Part shown: positions 55,619 to 57,628 of the stretch, in pieces
How the letters are laid out: the number at the start of each line of letters is the position of its first letter
How positions within the stretch are numbered: the stretch's first letter is position 1
Assembly: GCA_014360195.1 (NCBI GenBank)
Contig: JACIXY010000020.1
Location: forward strand, 1 to 57,628
DNA: 57,628 nt
Source: Bacillota bacterium
Lineage (GTDB): Bacteria; Bacillota; SHA-98; UBA4971
Direction of reading: 5' to 3'
Translations under genes and position numbers: made by a program
The notes under the pieces: model-generated
Told to the model about the DNA's origin: nothing
Seen by the model: only the letters and a program-made list of their open reading frames with translations
Database searches by the model: none

Positions 55619-57291
55619 TGACGGAGCAGCTTGAGCCTTTCCAGGACTCTCGTGATCCTTCCGCCGCCGGGGAAAACCTCAAGTTCGTGCCGCCCGACGA
55701 CTCCCGTGATCAGGAGCACCAGCCCGTACACGGCAACGGCTACGCCTATCGCGGCCAGTGACCCGAGGCTGTTGCTCCCTGTTGCCCCATACACTCCGCC
55801 ATACGTAGCCCGTGCTACCAGAGCCATGGCCACAACGCCCACCGCCGGTTTTACGACGGTATTCATGACATCGAGACTCAGACCCAGCATCCGCACGAGC
55901 GTGGCCACGTTGAGAAGCCCCGCCACGGCGAACGCAGCCACAGTGCCCAGGGCTGCGCCCCGGATGCCGTAGGCCGGCATGCCGGTGAGCACAAAGCTCA
56001 CTACCAGCTTGGCCACGGCCCCTTTCGCGAGATTGCGCACAGGTACCTTCACAGCTCCAAGACCCTGGAGGATGCCTGAGCTGATCTGCTGGAGCGCCAG
56101 GAACACGGTGCCGAACGCAAGAGCCCGCAGCGGCACTTCCACCTCCGCAGGCCATCTCAGCATAATCGAGAACTCCCTGGCGAATATGAACAGCCCCACA
56201 GCGGAAGGCAGCGCAAACAGGAACCCGAGCCTGATGGCCTCCTGGGCTCGCCCGGATAGCGTGCCCCTGTCGCGCCGGGCGAGGGCCTCCGAGATCGCCG
56301 GCACGGCGCTGGCCGCCACGGCCGCCGTGACCAGCGTGGGAAAGTACATGAGCGGCTGGGCCATCCCAGTCAGCCGCCCGAAGAGCCTCGTGATCTCGTC
56401 CGGCGAAAACCCGGCGGCCGCGAGGCGCATCGGCACGATGGCTATGTCGAGAAACTGCATAAGGGGCATTATCGCAGCAGCCAGGACCACCGGCAGCGAA
56501 AGATCGAAGATACGACGGGTAAGGGCCAGCGTAGATCTCATGTAATTCTCGGAGTCGCGCAGCCCCTCACTCCACTCGGCGTCCGCGCCTCTGCCCCTGC
56601 CGGTCTGGGCGAAAACGGCCCTGACCTGGGACCATGTTACCCTCCACGACCCGGGGACGTGCTGAAGCCTGAAGTACGCAACCAGCAGCACGAGGAAACC
56701 CGCCGCGCCCCCGAGGACCGCACCCAGGTTTGCCCCCGCCGCGGAGAACTCCACCCCGCGCGGCAAAAGGAGCCACGCAAGGCCGATCATGGTGGACACG
56801 CGCACGACCTGCTCACTCACCTGCGAAAGCGCGCTCGGCCCCATGTTCTGCAAGCCCTGGAAGTATCCCCGGAATGCGGATGTCACCGACAGGATGAGCA
56901 CCGCAGGCGACACGGCCACAATGGCAAGAGCTGCCCGCGCATCCCGCGCCACGTACCTGGCGATCGGACCTGCCCCAAGGGCAAGGGCAGCGGAAAAGAA
57001 CGTGCCTGTTAGGAAGAGAATTGCTGTCGCAACCTTGAGGATTTTGAGAGCGCCTGCAGGGTTGTTCCGCGCCGTCTGCTCGGCAACGAGTTTGGACACC
57101 GCCACCGGGATCCCTGCGGTCGAGACCACCAGGAACACCCCGTAAACGGGATAAGCCATCTGGTACAGGCCGACACCCTCATCTCCTATGAGGGTGGGCA
57201 GGGCGATCCGGGAGACCGCACCGAGGAACCTGTTGGCCAGGCCCGCGGCGGCGAGGATCGCCGCTCCCTTAACGAGAGACTTCCTCGTCAT
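55615..57291 (-). CDS. spoVB: Stage V sporulation protein B / MOP-family flippase
   Basis: A 558-residue MATE/MOP-type flippase with about 14 helices: RKSLVKGAAILAAAGLANRF LGAVSRI, QMAYPVYGVFLVVSTAGIPV, RGYFQGLQNMGPSALSQVSE QVVR, SSGILQGLGAVKVPVRNLAK. SpoVB is thought to move lipid-linked peptidoglycan precursors during cortex formation, and its position before mazG-yabP-yabQ supports this. ATG 57291 follows GAGAGG. The stop codon is TAG. Confidence 0.9.
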   Translation of the reverse strand: MTRKSLVKGAAILAAAGLANRFLGAVSRIALPTLIGDEGVGLYQMAYPVYGVFLVVSTAGIPVAVSKLVAEQTARNNPAGALKILKVATAILFLTGTFFSAALALGAGPIARYVARDARAALAIVAVSPAVLILSVTSAFRGYFQGLQNMGPSALSQVSEQVVRVSTMIGLAWLLLPRGVEFSAAGANLGAVLGGAAGFLVLLVAYFRLQHVPGSWRVTWSQVRAVFAQTGRGRGADAEWSEGLRDSENYMRSTLALTRRIFDLSLPVVLAAAIMPLMQFLDIAIVPMRLAAAGFSPDEITRLFGRLTGMAQPLMYFPTLVTAAVAASAVPAISEALARRDRGTLSGRAQEAIRLGFLFALPSAVGLFIFAREFSIMLRWPAEVEVPLRALAFGTVFLALQQISSGILQGLGAVKVPVRNLAKGAVAKLVVSFVLTGMPAYGIRGAALGTVAAFAVAGLLNVATLVRMLGLSLDVMNTVVKPAVGVVAMALVARATYGGVYGATGSNSLGSLAAIGVAVAVYGLVLLITGVVGRHELEVFPGGGRITRVLERLKLLRH

Positions 57292-57507
57292 CTGCTCATG
57301 CCTCTCATGCCCGCTCCGCGCCGGGCACCGTGTTCTGCCCTCCTCCAGCGTGCCGCCCGGGTCGGCCGTCATCGGCCGCGCCAGGGGCCATAGGCTGTTG
57401 AGTCGTTGAGACAATGCCCAGGAGCCGCCGGATGGACCGCCGGATGGAAGATGCACGAGCCAATTGTACTACAGGGCCGAGCCGCAGGCAACATGCGCGA
57501 GATTACC

Positions 57508-57628
57508 GTACGTGTCAAGAACAGTGGGGCAGTCTTCCCCTTGATTTGAGGTTTGCGTTTTTGTTGGAAGTCCGGTCACGCGACACGAAGGATGCGGGTT
57601 CCGTGGTCCCGTCGCAGGGCGCCTCAAC
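57508..57628. mobile_element. ISLre2-type element, second copy (cut by window edge)
   Basis: The last 121 bases equal the first 121 bases (22604-22724) of the complete element, starting at the same terminal repeat GTACGTGTCAAG. The transposase end of this copy lies beyond the window. Confidence 0.92.

Noticed and set aside
1-57628. CRISPR arrays, rRNA genes, phage structural genes
   Set aside because: No regularly spaced identical repeats, rRNA sequence or virion gene was seen; the repeated segments are dispersed, not clustered.

Overview
The window comes from the chromosome of a GC-rich, endospore-forming, anaerobic Bacillota. The evidence is a GerA-type germination receptor operon, the yab/divIC sporulation-division cluster (spoVB, mazG, yabP, yabQ, divIC, S1 protein), a four-subunit 2-oxoacid:ferredoxin oxidoreductase, a serine T-box leader, and strong AGGAGG ribosome binding sites. 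A deep thermophilic clostridial, Limnochordia-like or Symbiobacterium-like lineage would fit, but the species cannot be named from sequence alone.

Layout. 1-7.7 kb: a PocR-GAF-HD-GYP signalling gene cut by the window edge, a membrane-protein fragment truncated by a decayed IS256-type element, and a four-gene spore germination operon (minus strand). 7.7-22.3 kb: an integrative element of about 14.5 kb bounded by a 48-bp direct repeat of the 3' half of tRNA-Arg(TCG). It carries an excisionase-like gene, a tyrosine integrase broken by an in-frame TAG, several decayed transposases, two DUF1670 genes, an ExeA-like ATPase, a GntR regulator with an in-frame TAG, and a compact RiPP cassette. The cassette is a 37-residue CX3CX3C precursor not listed among the longer ORFs, a radical SAM/SPASM maturase and an ABC exporter. 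22.3-30.2 kb: tRNA-Arg and tRNA-Ser, a precisely delimited ISLre2-type insertion sequence, an MFS transporter, a DUF441 protein and a NitT/TauT-type ABC importer. 30-57.6 kb: the conserved core, with tRNA-Ser, serS with T-box, porCDAB, a CBS-PAS-HD regulator, glyA, pdxST, a membrane serine proteinase, tRNA-Ala, lysS-greA, a conserved enzyme/HTH pair, an hflX-dus gene fusion, coaX, a GDT1-type transporter, an MFS transporter with a Gly/Asn repeat insert, DUF501, and the yab cluster ending in spoVB. A second copy of the ISLre2 element starts at the right edge.

How the genes work together. The ger operon senses germinants in the dormant spore, while spoVB/yabP/yabQ/divIC/mazG serve cortex formation, division and nucleotide cleaning. 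PorCDAB oxidises 2-oxoacids with ferredoxin. PdxST makes the pyridoxal phosphate used by GlyA. In the island, the exporter and maturase are translationally coupled and sit behind the precursor gene and a hairpin, the usual layout for making excess precursor peptide.

Two further features stand out. One is a family of nested inverted repeats (outer arms like CTAAGTGAGGGTGC, inner arms GGTTGCCGGTG / CACCGGCAACC) found in many intergenic gaps. The other is a set of low-complexity insertions inside otherwise ordinary proteins of the 43-51 kb region. Coordinates of pseudogenes and repeat edges are approximate; all family assignments are by reading, with no database search.
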